Assembly: GCA_048262455.1 (NCBI GenBank)
Contig: JBLXFD010000009.1
Span: forward strand, 72,154 to 136,153
From: Psychromarinibacter sp048262455
Lineage (GTDB): Bacteria > Pseudomonadota > Alphaproteobacteria > Rhodobacterales > Rhodobacteraceae
Direction of reading: 5' to 3'
DNA: 64,000 bases
A model generated the notes under the pieces. It was not told the DNA's origin and searched no databases. It saw nothing but the letters and a program-made list of their open reading frames with translations. Below, piece by piece: positions 52,398 through 61,180 of this stretch (its first letter is position 1; every line of letters begins with the position of its first letter). A program made the position numbers and the translations under genes.

Positions 52398-53491
52398 CAC
52401 CGGCCCTCCCGCAGCAGCAGTGTCAGCGCCGGGCGCACCACGCCCCCCACCGCCGGGATCGCCGTGCCGCCGCCCAGCGCCCGGGTCAGCGCGTCGTAGC
52501 GCCCGCCCGTCGCCACCGGCGGCAGGTCTGCCCGGGTGGTGGAGTGGAAGCCGAAGACGAAGCCGTCGTAATATTCCATCGAGGCCCGACCGTAACCGCC
52601 CTCGAACTCCAGCGCGTCCACGTCCACCCCGTGCCGCGCCAGCGCGTCCAGCCGGGCGTCCAGCCGGGTCACGGCGGCGGCGATGGCGGGCATGTCCACG
52701 GTGATGTCGCTAAGCCGCTCCAGCGCCACGGGCGCCACCTCCCGCAGGGTGACGATCTGGTCCAGCAGGTCGGTCTCGCCGGCGGACAGCGGCGGCTCGG
52801 CGGCATCGGCGGCCAGCACCTTCAGCCGCGCGGCCACCTCGTCGGCGCCGCGCAGGCCGATCTGCACCGTGTCGGCGGTCACGTCCTCGCCGGCGGCAAC
52901 CCGCCTCAACAGCGCGGCGCGGGCCGCCGGCACCGGCACCCGCCCGGCGTAGCGGTCCACCAAGGCGCGGAACCTGCGCGGCCGCCAGACGTGGCGCAGC
53001 AGCGCCGCCTTGCGGTAATCCGGCGTCCGCAGCCCCCGTACCGCCGCCAGCAGGATGCCGATATCGCCGATCGCCACCCGCAGGGACAAGGGCGCCAGCA
53101 CCCGCGACAGCAGCGCGAAAACCTCGGCATCGGCGGCGGCGGGATCTTCGGCGTCGAACAGCTCGAACCCCACCTGGTCGTATTCCGGCGGCCGCTCGCT
53201 GTTCAGCTCCTGGGTACGGAAGACCTTGCCGGAATAGGCGTAGCGTGCCGGGCTGGCGCCGCCGGCCATATGCATCTGCACCACCGGCACGGTGAAATCG
53301 GGCCGCAGCATCAGCTCTCCCGCCAGCGGGTCGCGGGTGACATAGGCGCGGCCGCGGATGTCCTCGCCGTAAAGATCCAGCAGCGTCTCGGCGGGCTGCA
53401 GCACCGGCGGGTCGATCAGCCGCGCGCCGGCCTCCTGGAAGGCGCCCGAGATCCGCGCGATCTCGGCGTCGAGCGCCGGGTTGCCGCTCAT
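52397..53491 (-). CDS. hisZ: ATP phosphoribosyltransferase regulatory subunit
   Basis: HisZ is a HisRS-like protein without tRNA ligase activity that assembles with short HisG and makes it active and histidine-sensitive. The 364-residue protein has LMLRPDFTVPVVQMH, YAYSGKVFRTQELN and a C-terminal GGRYDALTRALGGGTAIPAVGG, with no anticodon-binding domain. Its ATG overlaps the hisS stop (ATGA), and it leads into hisG. Confidence 0.94.
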   Translation of the reverse strand: MSGNPALDAEIARISGAFQEAGARLIDPPVLQPAETLLDLYGEDIRGRAYVTRDPLAGELMLRPDFTVPVVQMHMAGGASPARYAYSGKVFRTQELNSERPPEYDQVGFELFDAEDPAAADAEVFALLSRVLAPLSLRVAIGDIGILLAAVRGLRTPDYRKAALLRHVWRPRRFRALVDRYAGRVPVPAARAALLRRVAAGEDVTADTVQIGLRGADEVAARLKVLAADAAEPPLSAGETDLLDQIVTLREVAPVALERLSDITVDMPAIAAAVTRLDARLDALARHGVDVDALEFEGGYGRASMEYYDGFVFGFHSTTRADLPPVATGGRYDALTRALGGGTAIPAVGGVVRPALTLLLREGR

Positions 53492-54981
53492 CCGCCCAGC
53501 TTCTTGCGGACGTGGGCCAGCAGGTCGGCGCGGGCGATCTCCTCCTGCGCCGGCTGGGCCTTCCATTCCTCGTTGGATTCGATCTCGGCTGCCAGCTTCT
53601 TGCCCAGCGCCAGGTCCTTGACGGTGACCACGCCGCGCGCCTTCTCGTCGGCGCCCTCGATGATCGCCAGCGGGCTGTCGCGCCGGTCCGCGTACTTCAG
53701 CTGGTTGCCGAAGTTCTTGGGGTTGCCGAGGTAGACCTCGGCGCGGATCCCGGCAGCGCGCAGCTCGCCCGCCATGGCTTGGTAGTCGGCCATGCGGTCG
53801 CGGTCCATCACCGTCACCAGCACCGGCCCCTGCCCCGCCCCGCCCGCGCGCCCCTTGGCCCGCAGCGCGGCCAGCAGCCGGTCGACGCCGATGGAGATGC
53901 CGGTGGCCGGCACCTCCTGCCCTGTGAAGCGCTTGACCAAGTCGTCGTAGCGCCCGCCGCCCGCGACGGAACCGAACTGCCGCGGCTGGCCCTTCTCGTC
54001 GGTGATCTCGAAGGTCAGCTCCGCCTCGAAGACCGGGCCGGTGTAGTAGCCGAGGCCGCGCACGACGGAGGGGTCGATGACGATGCGGTCGGGGCCGAAG
54101 CCCTGCGCGGCGAGCAGATCGGCGATCTGCTGCAACTCGTCCACCCCGGCTTCGCCCGTGGCCGACCCCTGCACCAGCGCGCGCAGGCGCCCGAGCGTAT
54201 CCTCGGTGACGTCGCGCTTGGCGGCGATAAAGGACATGACCGTCAGCGCCTGCTCCTCCCCCAGCCCCGCGCCCTTGGTGAAGTCGCCGCTCTCGTCCTT
54301 GCGGCCCTCGCCCAGCAACGCGTTGACGCCGTCGCTGCCCAGCCGGTCCAGCTTGTCGATCGCCCGCAGAACGATGCCCCGTTCGTGGGCGTGCCTGTCG
54401 GGGTCCGAGGGATCGAGGATCCCCGCCACCTCCATCACCCCGTTCAGCACCTTGCGGTTGTTGATCCGCACCACGTAGTCGCCGCGCTCGATGCCCGCCG
54501 CCTCCAGCGCCTCGGCCAGCATCATGCAGATCTCGGCATCGGCCGCGACCGACGGCGCGCCAACGGTGTCGGCGTCGCACTGGTAGAACTGCCGGAACCG
54601 TCCCGGCCCCGGCTTCTCGTTGCGCCAGACCGGGCCCATGGCAAAGCGGCGATAGGGGGTCGGCAGGTCCTGCCGGTGCTGGGCATAGACCCGGGCCAGC
54701 GGCGCGGTCAGGTCATAGCGCAGCGCCAGCCAGGTCTTGTCGTCCTCTTCCTGCCAGGCAAAGACGCCCTCGTTCGGCCGGTCCACGTCGGGAAGGAACT
54801 TGCCCAGCGCCTCCACCGTCTCGACCGCCGCGCTTTCCAGCGCGTCGTAGCCGTAGCGGCGGTAGACCTCGGCGATCTTCGCCAGCATCTCCTGCCGCTC
54901 GGTCACCTCCTGGCCGAAGTAGTCGCGGAACCCCTTGGGCGTTTCCGCCTTCGGGCGCGGCGCTTTCTTCTGCTTGGCCAT
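53488..54981 (-). CDS. hisS: Histidine--tRNA ligase
   Basis: HisRS charges tRNA-His. The 497-residue class II synthetase has AETPKGFRDYFGQEV, motif 2 with ALRYDLTAPLARVYAQ and WRNEKPGPGRFRQFYQCDAD, and motif 3 GISIGVDRLLAALR. The C-terminal anticodon-binding domain includes VEVYLGN-like residues (AEVYLGNPKNFGNQLKYAD). It heads the hisS-hisZ-hisG unit. It is divergent from slyX across 121 bp. Confidence 0.97.
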   Translation of the reverse strand: MAKQKKAPRPKAETPKGFRDYFGQEVTERQEMLAKIAEVYRRYGYDALESAAVETVEALGKFLPDVDRPNEGVFAWQEEDDKTWLALRYDLTAPLARVYAQHRQDLPTPYRRFAMGPVWRNEKPGPGRFRQFYQCDADTVGAPSVAADAEICMMLAEALEAAGIERGDYVVRINNRKVLNGVMEVAGILDPSDPDRHAHERGIVLRAIDKLDRLGSDGVNALLGEGRKDESGDFTKGAGLGEEQALTVMSFIAAKRDVTEDTLGRLRALVQGSATGEAGVDELQQIADLLAAQGFGPDRIVIDPSVVRGLGYYTGPVFEAELTFEITDEKGQPRQFGSVAGGGRYDDLVKRFTGQEVPATGISIGVDRLLAALRAKGRAGGAGQGPVLVTVMDRDRMADYQAMAGELRAAGIRAEVYLGNPKNFGNQLKYADRRDSPLAIIEGADEKARGVVTVKDLALGKKLAAEIESNEEWKAQPAQEEIARADLLAHVRKKLGG

Positions 54982-55102
54982 GAACGGGCATCCTCTGGGG
55001 CTGGGCGGTCGCTGGACGGTCGCGGCGGGGTCTAGCGGAAGGGCGTGGGCGGGGCAAGAAGACGGCCTCGACAGCCGTCTACCCGCCAGCTATGGCGGGA
55101 CC

Positions 55103-55312
55103 ATGACCACCGACCGCATCCGCGCCCTCGAGGAACAGCTGGCCCACCTGCAGCGGGTGGCCGACGACCTGTCGGACGTCGTCGCGCGGCAGTCGAGCGA
55201 GCTGGCCGACCTGCGTCGCCGGGTCGGGATGCTGATGGGCCGGGAGGCAGAGCGCGAAATGGCCGAGGGCGGCACCGCGCCGCTGGCGGACCAGCGCCCG
55301 CCGCACTGGTAG
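55103..55312 (+). CDS. SlyX family protein
   Basis: The 69-residue product is a single coiled coil (RIRALEEQLAHLQRVADDL ... SSELADLRRRVGMLM) with a polar tail ending PPHW, the hallmark of SlyX. Its function is unknown. ATG 55103 follows GGCGGGA. It converges on the lipoprotein gene with only 4 bp between stops. Confidence 0.88.
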   Translation: MTTDRIRALEEQLAHLQRVADDLSDVVARQSSELADLRRRVGMLMGREAEREMAEGGTAPLADQRPPHW

Positions 55313-55316
55313 CGCG

Positions 55317-55988
55317 TCAGCCGCCCAGCGTGGCGTGGGCGACCAGCCGCCGGTTGTGCAGGAACAGCTCCATCCACTGCCCGGCGCCGCCGAAGTCGCG
55401 GTAGACCGACAGGAACACCGCGTTGCGCTCCATCTTCGCGGCCCGGCGCTCCGGGCAGAACTCGCCGTTCCCGACGCCGCAGACCCGGTTCTTGACCTCT
55501 TCGTAGGCGGCGTCCGTGGCGCTGTAGCCGGTGGTGTTCAGCGGGTTGTAGCGCGTGGTCTCATGCACCTGCGCGGTGCCGAACAGCGCCAGCGAGGCGG
55601 TGATCTGCCGCGCGCAGCCGTCGCGAAAGCCGGTCAGGAACTGCGGCCGGGGCGTGATGCTGCTGGGATCGGTGTCGTACAGGGTGAACCCGGTCTTGCC
55701 GGGCGAGCGGGCGACCTCGGTGCCCATCTCGCGCTCGGACATGCCGCAGACCTTGGCCACCTCGCCGAAGGGCAGGCTGGCGACGGGGCCCGAGGCGGCA
55801 CGCTCGGCAGCGGCGGCGAAGCCCAGCGGCCCCTCGCCGCTTTCGTTGCCGTCCAGCGGCGCGGTGCTGGTGACGGCCGCCCCGAACAGGTCGGTCCCGG
55901 CCAGCGGCCCGCCACCACAGGCGGCCAGCAACAGGCAAAGCAACGGCACGAAAGGCCGGAACGGGCCTTTCGGCCTACGGTGTGACAC
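55317..55988 (-). CDS. Hypothetical lipoprotein
   Basis: The 223-residue protein has a basic N-terminus, hydrophobic core and lipobox LAAC (lipidated Cys24). A Gly/Ala-rich linker follows, then a domain with four further cysteines (VCGMSERE, DGCARQ, RVCGVGNGEFCPERR). I do not know the family. The GTG start at 55988 follows AGGGGGAT by about 8 nt. It lies 62 bp downstream of dnaE and may be read from the dnaE transcript. Confidence 0.78.
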   Translation of the reverse strand: MSHRRPKGPFRPFVPLLCLLLAACGGGPLAGTDLFGAAVTSTAPLDGNESGEGPLGFAAAAERAASGPVASLPFGEVAKVCGMSEREMGTEVARSPGKTGFTLYDTDPSSITPRPQFLTGFRDGCARQITASLALFGTAQVHETTRYNPLNTTGYSATDAAYEEVKNRVCGVGNGEFCPERRAAKMERNAVFLSVYRDFGGAGQWMELFLHNRRLVAHATLGG

Positions 55989-56050
55989 GGCAGCATCCCC
56001 CTGCGGCGCAGATTGCGCCAGCGGGAATGCGCGCGCAAGAGGCTGATGCG

Positions 56051-59000
56051 TCACGCGTCTTCCACCGTCACGACGCCGCCCAGCGACTTCAGCGCGCCCT
56101 TGATCTGGGGGTTCACGTGAAAGCCGTCGCCCAGCGCGATCTCCACCTCGCCCGGCAGGTCCGGCGACAGCAGACACAGCTGCACCGGCCCGCGCGCCCG
56201 GGTCTTCGCCTCGGCGGTGGCGCGTTCCAGCAGCGCGGCGACGGTTGCCACCGCCCCGGCCTCGTCGATGAACACCCGCAGGCCCATGCCGCCCGCGTCG
56301 GCGGCCACCACGTCCACCGGCTGCACCCCGCGCGCCAGCAGCTTCAGCTGCTCGCTTTCCATGGTCGCCTCGACCGTCAGCACCACGTTCTGCCCGGCCT
56401 CCAGGTGATCGCGCGCCGCCTCCAGCGTGTCGGAGAAGACCGTCACCTCGTACAGCCCGCTGGGGTCCGACAGCTGCACGAAGGCAAAGCGGTTGCCCCG
56501 CGCCGACTTTCGCTCCTGCCGCCCCGCGACGGCGCCGGCCATCTTGGCCACGTGAGGCCCGCGCTCTGCCTTGGCGTGCACCTCGGCCAGCGTCATCACG
56601 CCCTTGCGCTTCAGCGGCCCCATGTAGTCGTCCAGCGGATGACCCGAGAGGTAGAAGCCGATGGCCTTGTGCTCCTCGGACAGCCGCTCGTTGGGCAGCC
56701 AGTCGTCCACCGGCGCCATCCGCGGCTCCGGCAGGTCGTCGCCGGCCTCGCCGAACAGCGACACCTGGCTGGAGTTCTTCTGCTCGTGCACCGCCGCCGA
56801 ATAGGCCACCAGCGCGTCGAGCGAGTTGAACACCCGCCGCCGGTTCGGATCCAGCTGGTCGAAGGCCCCGGCCCGCGCCAGCATCTCCAGCGGGCGCTTG
56901 CCGACGCGCTTCAGGTCCACGCGGCGGGCGACGTCGTAGAGGTTCACGAAGGGCCGGCCCGATTCGCCCCGCGCCTCGACGATCAGCCGCATCGCCTCGA
57001 CCCCGACGTTCTTCAGCGCGCCCAGCCCGTAGACCACCTTGCCCTGGTCGACGCTGAAGGTGGCGAGGCTGCGGTTGACGCAAGGCGGCACGATCTCGAT
57101 CGCGAGGTTGCGGCGCACCTCCTCGGCGTAGACTGCCAGCTTGTCGGTCAGGTGGATATCGCAGTTCATCACCCCGGCCATGAACTCGACGGGATGGTTC
57201 GCCTTCAGCCAGGCGGTCTGGTAGCTGACCACCGCGTAGGCGGCGGCGTGGGACTTGTTGAAGCCGTAGTTGGCGAACTTCTCCAGCAGGTCGAAAACCT
57301 CGCTGGCCTTCTTCGTGTCCACCCCGTTCGCGGCCGCGCCCTTCTCGAACTTGGGCCGCTCGGCGTCCATCGCCTCCTTGATCTTCTTGCCCATGGCCCG
57401 GCGCAGCAGGTCGGCGCCGCCAAGGCTGTAGCCCGCCATTACCTGGGCGATCTGCATCACCTGTTCCTGGTAGACGATGATGCCCTGGGTTTCCTCGAGG
57501 ATATGATCGATCAGCGGATGGACCGAGGCGCGGTCCTTCAGCCCGTTCTTCACCTCGCAATAGGTCGGGATGTTCTCCATCGGGCCGGGGCGGTACAGGG
57601 CCACCAGCGCCACGATGTCCTCGATGCAGGTGGGCCGCATCCGCCGCAGCGCGTCCATCATGCCGGAGCTTTCCACTTGGAACACCGCCACCGTCTTGGC
57701 GCTGGCGTAAAGCTCGTAGGTCCGCGTGTCGTCCAGCGGGATCGCGTTGATCTGGTTCTCGGCCCCCTGCGCGGGCTGGTACAGCGCGGTGCCGTCGGGG
57801 CCCACATGCAGGTCGCGCCCCTGTCCGTGGATCAGGTCGATGGCGTTCTGGATCACCGTCAGCGTCTTCAGGCCGAGAAAGTCGAACTTCACCAGCCCCG
57901 CCGGTTCCACCCACTTCATGTTGAACTGGGTCGCCGGCATGTCGGATCGCGGATCCTGGTACAGCGGCACCAGCGCGTCCAGCGGCCGGTCGCCGATCAC
58001 CACGCCCGCGGCGTGGGTCGAGGCATTGCGCAGTAGCCCCTCCACCTGCTGGCCATAGGTCAGCAGCCGGTTCACCACCTCTTCCTCGCGCGCCATCTCG
58101 CGCAGCCGCGGCTCGTCCTTCAGGGCCTTCTCGATGCTGACGGGTTTCACCCCCTCCACCGGGATCATCTTGGACAGCCGGTCCACCTGCCCATAGGGCA
58201 TCTGCAGCACCCGCCCCACGTCGCGCACCGCCGCCTTGGACAGCAGCGCGCCGAAGGTGATGATCTGCCCCACCTTGTCGCGCCCATACTTCTGCTGGAC
58301 GTACTGGATCACCTCCTCGCGGCGATCCATGCAGAAGTCGATGTCGAAGTCCGGCATCGACACCCGTTCGGGGTTCAGGAACCGCTCGAACAGCAGCGAG
58401 TAGCGCAGGGGATCGAGGTCGGTGATGGTCAGCGCGTAGGCCACCAGGCTGCCGGCGCCGGAGCCGCGGCCGGGGCCGACCGGAATGTCGTGGTCCTTGG
58501 CCCACTTGATGAAGTCGGCGACGATCAGGAAGTAGCCGGGAAAGCCCATGCCCTCGATGATGCCCAGCTCGAAATCCAGCCGCTTCTCGTATTCCTCCAC
58601 CGATGCGGCGTGGGGAATCACCGCCAGACGCGCAGCCAGCCCCTCGCGGGCCTGCCGCCGCAGCTCCTCGATCTCGTCGTCGGCGAAGCGCGGCAGGATC
58701 GGGTCGCGCTTTTCCGCCTTGTAGGCGCAGCGGCGGGCGATCTCGACGGTGTTCTCCAGCGCCTCTGGCAGGTCGGCGAACAGCGCGGCCATCTCCTGCG
58801 GGCTCTTGAAGTAGTGCTGCGCGGTCAGCCGGCGGCGCGGCTGCTGCTGGTCGACATAGGCGCCCTCGGCGATGCAGATCAGCGCGTCGTGCGCCTCGTA
58901 CATCGAGGACTTGGGAAAGTAGACGTCGTTGGTCGCCACCAGCGGCAGGCGCATGGAATAGGCCAGCTCGATATGCCCCCGCTCCGTCGCGCGCTCTGCC

Positions 59001-59569
59001 TCGGTGCCCTCGCCCCCCTCGCCGGGATGGCGCTGCAGTTCAACGTAAAGCCGGGTGTCGAAGGCCACCGCCAGCCGCTGGGCCAGCGCCTCGACCTTGC
59101 CCTGCTGCCCGGCGCGGATCAGCCGCCCCAGCGGGCCGTCGGGGCCGCCGGTCAGGCAGATCAGCCCCTCGGAATGGGCGCAAAGCTCGTCCAGCGTCAC
59201 CACGGGCTCGGCGCCGCCCGCGTCGAGATAGGCGCAGGAGTTCAGCTTCATCAGGTTGCCGTACCCGGTCTCGTTCTGCGCCAGCAGCACCACCGCGGCG
59301 GGCGGGCGCGGCTTTTCGCCGGGCTGCGCGGGGTCGTAGTCCAGGTCCAGCTGGCAGCCGATGATCGGCTGCACCCCGGCGCTGCTGGCCAGCACGGAAA
59401 ACTCCAGCGCACAGAACATGTTGTTGGTATCGGTCACCGCCACGGCGGGCATCCCGGCGGCGGCGCAGAGGCCGGGCAGCTTCTTGACCGGCACCGCGCC
59501 TTCCAGCAGCGAATACTCGGTATGCAGGCGCAGGTGGACGAAGGGCGGCGGGGCTTTGGAGGCTGTCAT
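56051..59569 (-). CDS. dnaE: DNA polymerase III subunit alpha
   Basis: This is the replicative DNA polymerase. The 1172-residue protein has an N-terminal PHP domain (FVHLRLHTEYSLLEGAVP), catalytic aspartates in SMPDFDIDFCMDRR (near 415) and LVKFDFLGLKTL, a GRGSGAGSLVAYALTITDLDP thumb-palm motif, a helix-hairpin-helix region and a C-terminal OB fold. Length and domain order are normal for DnaE1. It is divergent from xdhA across 225 bp that hold no other gene. Confidence 0.97.
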   Translation of the reverse strand: MTASKAPPPFVHLRLHTEYSLLEGAVPVKKLPGLCAAAGMPAVAVTDTNNMFCALEFSVLASSAGVQPIIGCQLDLDYDPAQPGEKPRPPAAVVLLAQNETGYGNLMKLNSCAYLDAGGAEPVVTLDELCAHSEGLICLTGGPDGPLGRLIRAGQQGKVEALAQRLAVAFDTRLYVELQRHPGEGGEGTEAERATERGHIELAYSMRLPLVATNDVYFPKSSMYEAHDALICIAEGAYVDQQQPRRRLTAQHYFKSPQEMAALFADLPEALENTVEIARRCAYKAEKRDPILPRFADDEIEELRRQAREGLAARLAVIPHAASVEEYEKRLDFELGIIEGMGFPGYFLIVADFIKWAKDHDIPVGPGRGSGAGSLVAYALTITDLDPLRYSLLFERFLNPERVSMPDFDIDFCMDRREEVIQYVQQKYGRDKVGQIITFGALLSKAAVRDVGRVLQMPYGQVDRLSKMIPVEGVKPVSIEKALKDEPRLREMAREEEVVNRLLTYGQQVEGLLRNASTHAAGVVIGDRPLDALVPLYQDPRSDMPATQFNMKWVEPAGLVKFDFLGLKTLTVIQNAIDLIHGQGRDLHVGPDGTALYQPAQGAENQINAIPLDDTRTYELYASAKTVAVFQVESSGMMDALRRMRPTCIEDIVALVALYRPGPMENIPTYCEVKNGLKDRASVHPLIDHILEETQGIIVYQEQVMQIAQVMAGYSLGGADLLRRAMGKKIKEAMDAERPKFEKGAAANGVDTKKASEVFDLLEKFANYGFNKSHAAAYAVVSYQTAWLKANHPVEFMAGVMNCDIHLTDKLAVYAEEVRRNLAIEIVPPCVNRSLATFSVDQGKVVYGLGALKNVGVEAMRLIVEARGESGRPFVNLYDVARRVDLKRVGKRPLEMLARAGAFDQLDPNRRRVFNSLDALVAYSAAVHEQKNSSQVSLFGEAGDDLPEPRMAPVDDWLPNERLSEEHKAIGFYLSGHPLDDYMGPLKRKGVMTLAEVHAKAERGPHVAKMAGAVAGRQERKSARGNRFAFVQLSDPSGLYEVTVFSDTLEAARDHLEAGQNVVLTVEATMESEQLKLLARGVQPVDVVAADAGGMGLRVFIDEAGAVATVAALLERATAEAKTRARGPVQLCLLSPDLPGEVEIALGDGFHVNPQIKGALKSLGGVVTVEDA

Positions 59570-59794
59570 GCCCCAAGGCTATCGCAGCCCCGCGGCAGAG
59601 GGAATGGCCCCGCGCCGCGCCCCGGCGTCAGCCTGCCGAAGCGGCCGCCCGGGCGGCGCCGCGCATGCGAAGGGCTTGCCAAAGCGGCCATTCCCCGCTT
59701 TGCTCGACCCAAACAGGGAAGCGTCCGGCTTTACGCCGCATCGGGCCGGGCGACCGCGGGCAACCGCAAAACAGAAAGCGGCATCGGAAGCTAT

Positions 59795-61180
59795 ATGAGC
59801 CAGATCGCGTTTCTCCTGAACGGAGACCCGGTTGTCTTAGGCGACGTTCCCCCGACCACCACGCTACTGGACTGGCTGCGCGAGCAGCGCCGCCTGACCG
59901 GCACCAAGGAGGGCTGCAACGAGGGCGACTGCGGCGCCTGCACCGTCATGGTGACCGACGCCGCCGGCGCACGGGCGGTGAACGCCTGCATCCTGTTCCT
60001 GCCGCAGCTGCACGGCCGCGCGGTGCGCACCGTCGAGGGCATCGCCGGCCCGGACGGCAGCCTGCACCCGGTGCAGCAGGCGATGATCGACTGCCACGGC
60101 TCGCAATGCGGATTCTGCACGCCGGGGTTCATCGTTTCCATGGCCTGCGCGCACCTGAACGGGCGGCGCGACCACGACGACCAGCTGGCGGGCAACCTGT
60201 GCCGCTGCACCGGCTACGCGCCCATCGTCCGCGCCGCGGAGGCGGCGGCGGAGGCGCCGGTGCCGGACTGGATGCGCGAGGACCTGTCGCGGCTGGAGGG
60301 GCTGGCGGAGACGGCGGGCGGCGCGGCTTTCGGGCGCCCCCGTTCGGCCGACGAACTGGCCGAGTGGTACGCGGCGCACCCGGATGCGGTGCTGGTGGGC
60401 GGCGCCACCGACGTGGGCCTCTGGGTCACCAAGGCGCTGCGCGATCTGCCGGAAGTCGGGTTCCTCGGCGGTGTCGAGGACCTGAAGTACATCGAGGTGG
60501 GCGAGACCGAGGTGCGGATCGGCGCCGGCACCTCGCTGTCGCACCTCTGGGAGGAGATGCGCGGGTTGCATCCCGGCTTCGCCGAACTGATCCGCCGCTT
60601 CGGGTCCGTGCAGGTGCGCAACGCCGCCACCATCGGCGGCAACATCGCCAACGGCTCTCCCATCGGCGACGGCCCGCCCGCCCTGATCGCGCTGGGTGCC
60701 ACCCTGCACCTGCGCCATGGCGACGCCCGCCGCAGCCTGCCGCTGGAGGATTTCTTCCTCGATTACCGCAAGCAGGACCGCGCCCCCGGCGAATTCGTCG
60801 AGGCCGTCAGCTTCCCGCGCCAGCCCGACCGGCTGCGCTGCTACAAGCTGTCGAAACGGTTTGACCAGGACATCTCCGCCGTCTGCGGCTGTTTCAACAT
60901 CACCGTCGAAGACGGCACCGTCACCGCCGCCCGCATCGCCTTCGGCGGCATGGCGGGTGTGCCGAAACGCGCTGCTGCGGTGGAGGCCGCGCTGACCGGA
61001 AGGCCATGGATCAGCGAGACCGTCGAGGCGGCGCTGCCCGCATTCGCCAAGGATTTCACGCCGATGGACGACATGCGCGCCTCGGCCCTCTACCGGCTGG
61101 CGGGGGCGCAGGGGATGCTGCGGCGCTGCCTGCTGGAGGACGAGGGCCGCGCGACCCGGGTGCTGGAGGTTGCGCCGTGA
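59795..61180 (+). CDS. xdhA: Xanthine dehydrogenase small subunit (2Fe-2S and FAD)
   Basis: XdhA carries electrons from the molybdenum site to NAD+. The 461-residue protein has a plant-type 2Fe-2S domain (C41, C46, C49, C65), a second 2Fe-2S domain (C105, C108, C136, C138 in QCGFC and LCRCTGY), and a FAD domain (VLVGGATDVGLW, TIGGNIANGSPIGDGPPALIALGA). ATG 59795 follows GGAAG. Its stop overlaps the GTG start of xdhB. Length matches the R. capsulatus protein as I remember it (about 462). Confidence 0.95.
   Translation: MSQIAFLLNGDPVVLGDVPPTTTLLDWLREQRRLTGTKEGCNEGDCGACTVMVTDAAGARAVNACILFLPQLHGRAVRTVEGIAGPDGSLHPVQQAMIDCHGSQCGFCTPGFIVSMACAHLNGRRDHDDQLAGNLCRCTGYAPIVRAAEAAAEAPVPDWMREDLSRLEGLAETAGGAAFGRPRSADELAEWYAAHPDAVLVGGATDVGLWVTKALRDLPEVGFLGGVEDLKYIEVGETEVRIGAGTSLSHLWEEMRGLHPGFAELIRRFGSVQVRNAATIGGNIANGSPIGDGPPALIALGATLHLRHGDARRSLPLEDFFLDYRKQDRAPGEFVEAVSFPRQPDRLRCYKLSKRFDQDISAVCGCFNITVEDGTVTAARIAFGGMAGVPKRAAAVEAALTGRPWISETVEAALPAFAKDFTPMDDMRASALYRLAGAQGMLRRCLLEDEGRATRVLEVAP

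Noticed and set aside
55317..58505. A very long open frame (over 1000 codons) on the minus strand covering much of dnaE.
   Set aside because: Most of it is a GC-rich shadow of dnaE in another frame. Only its last 224 codons, beginning at GTG 55988, form the real lipoprotein gene.
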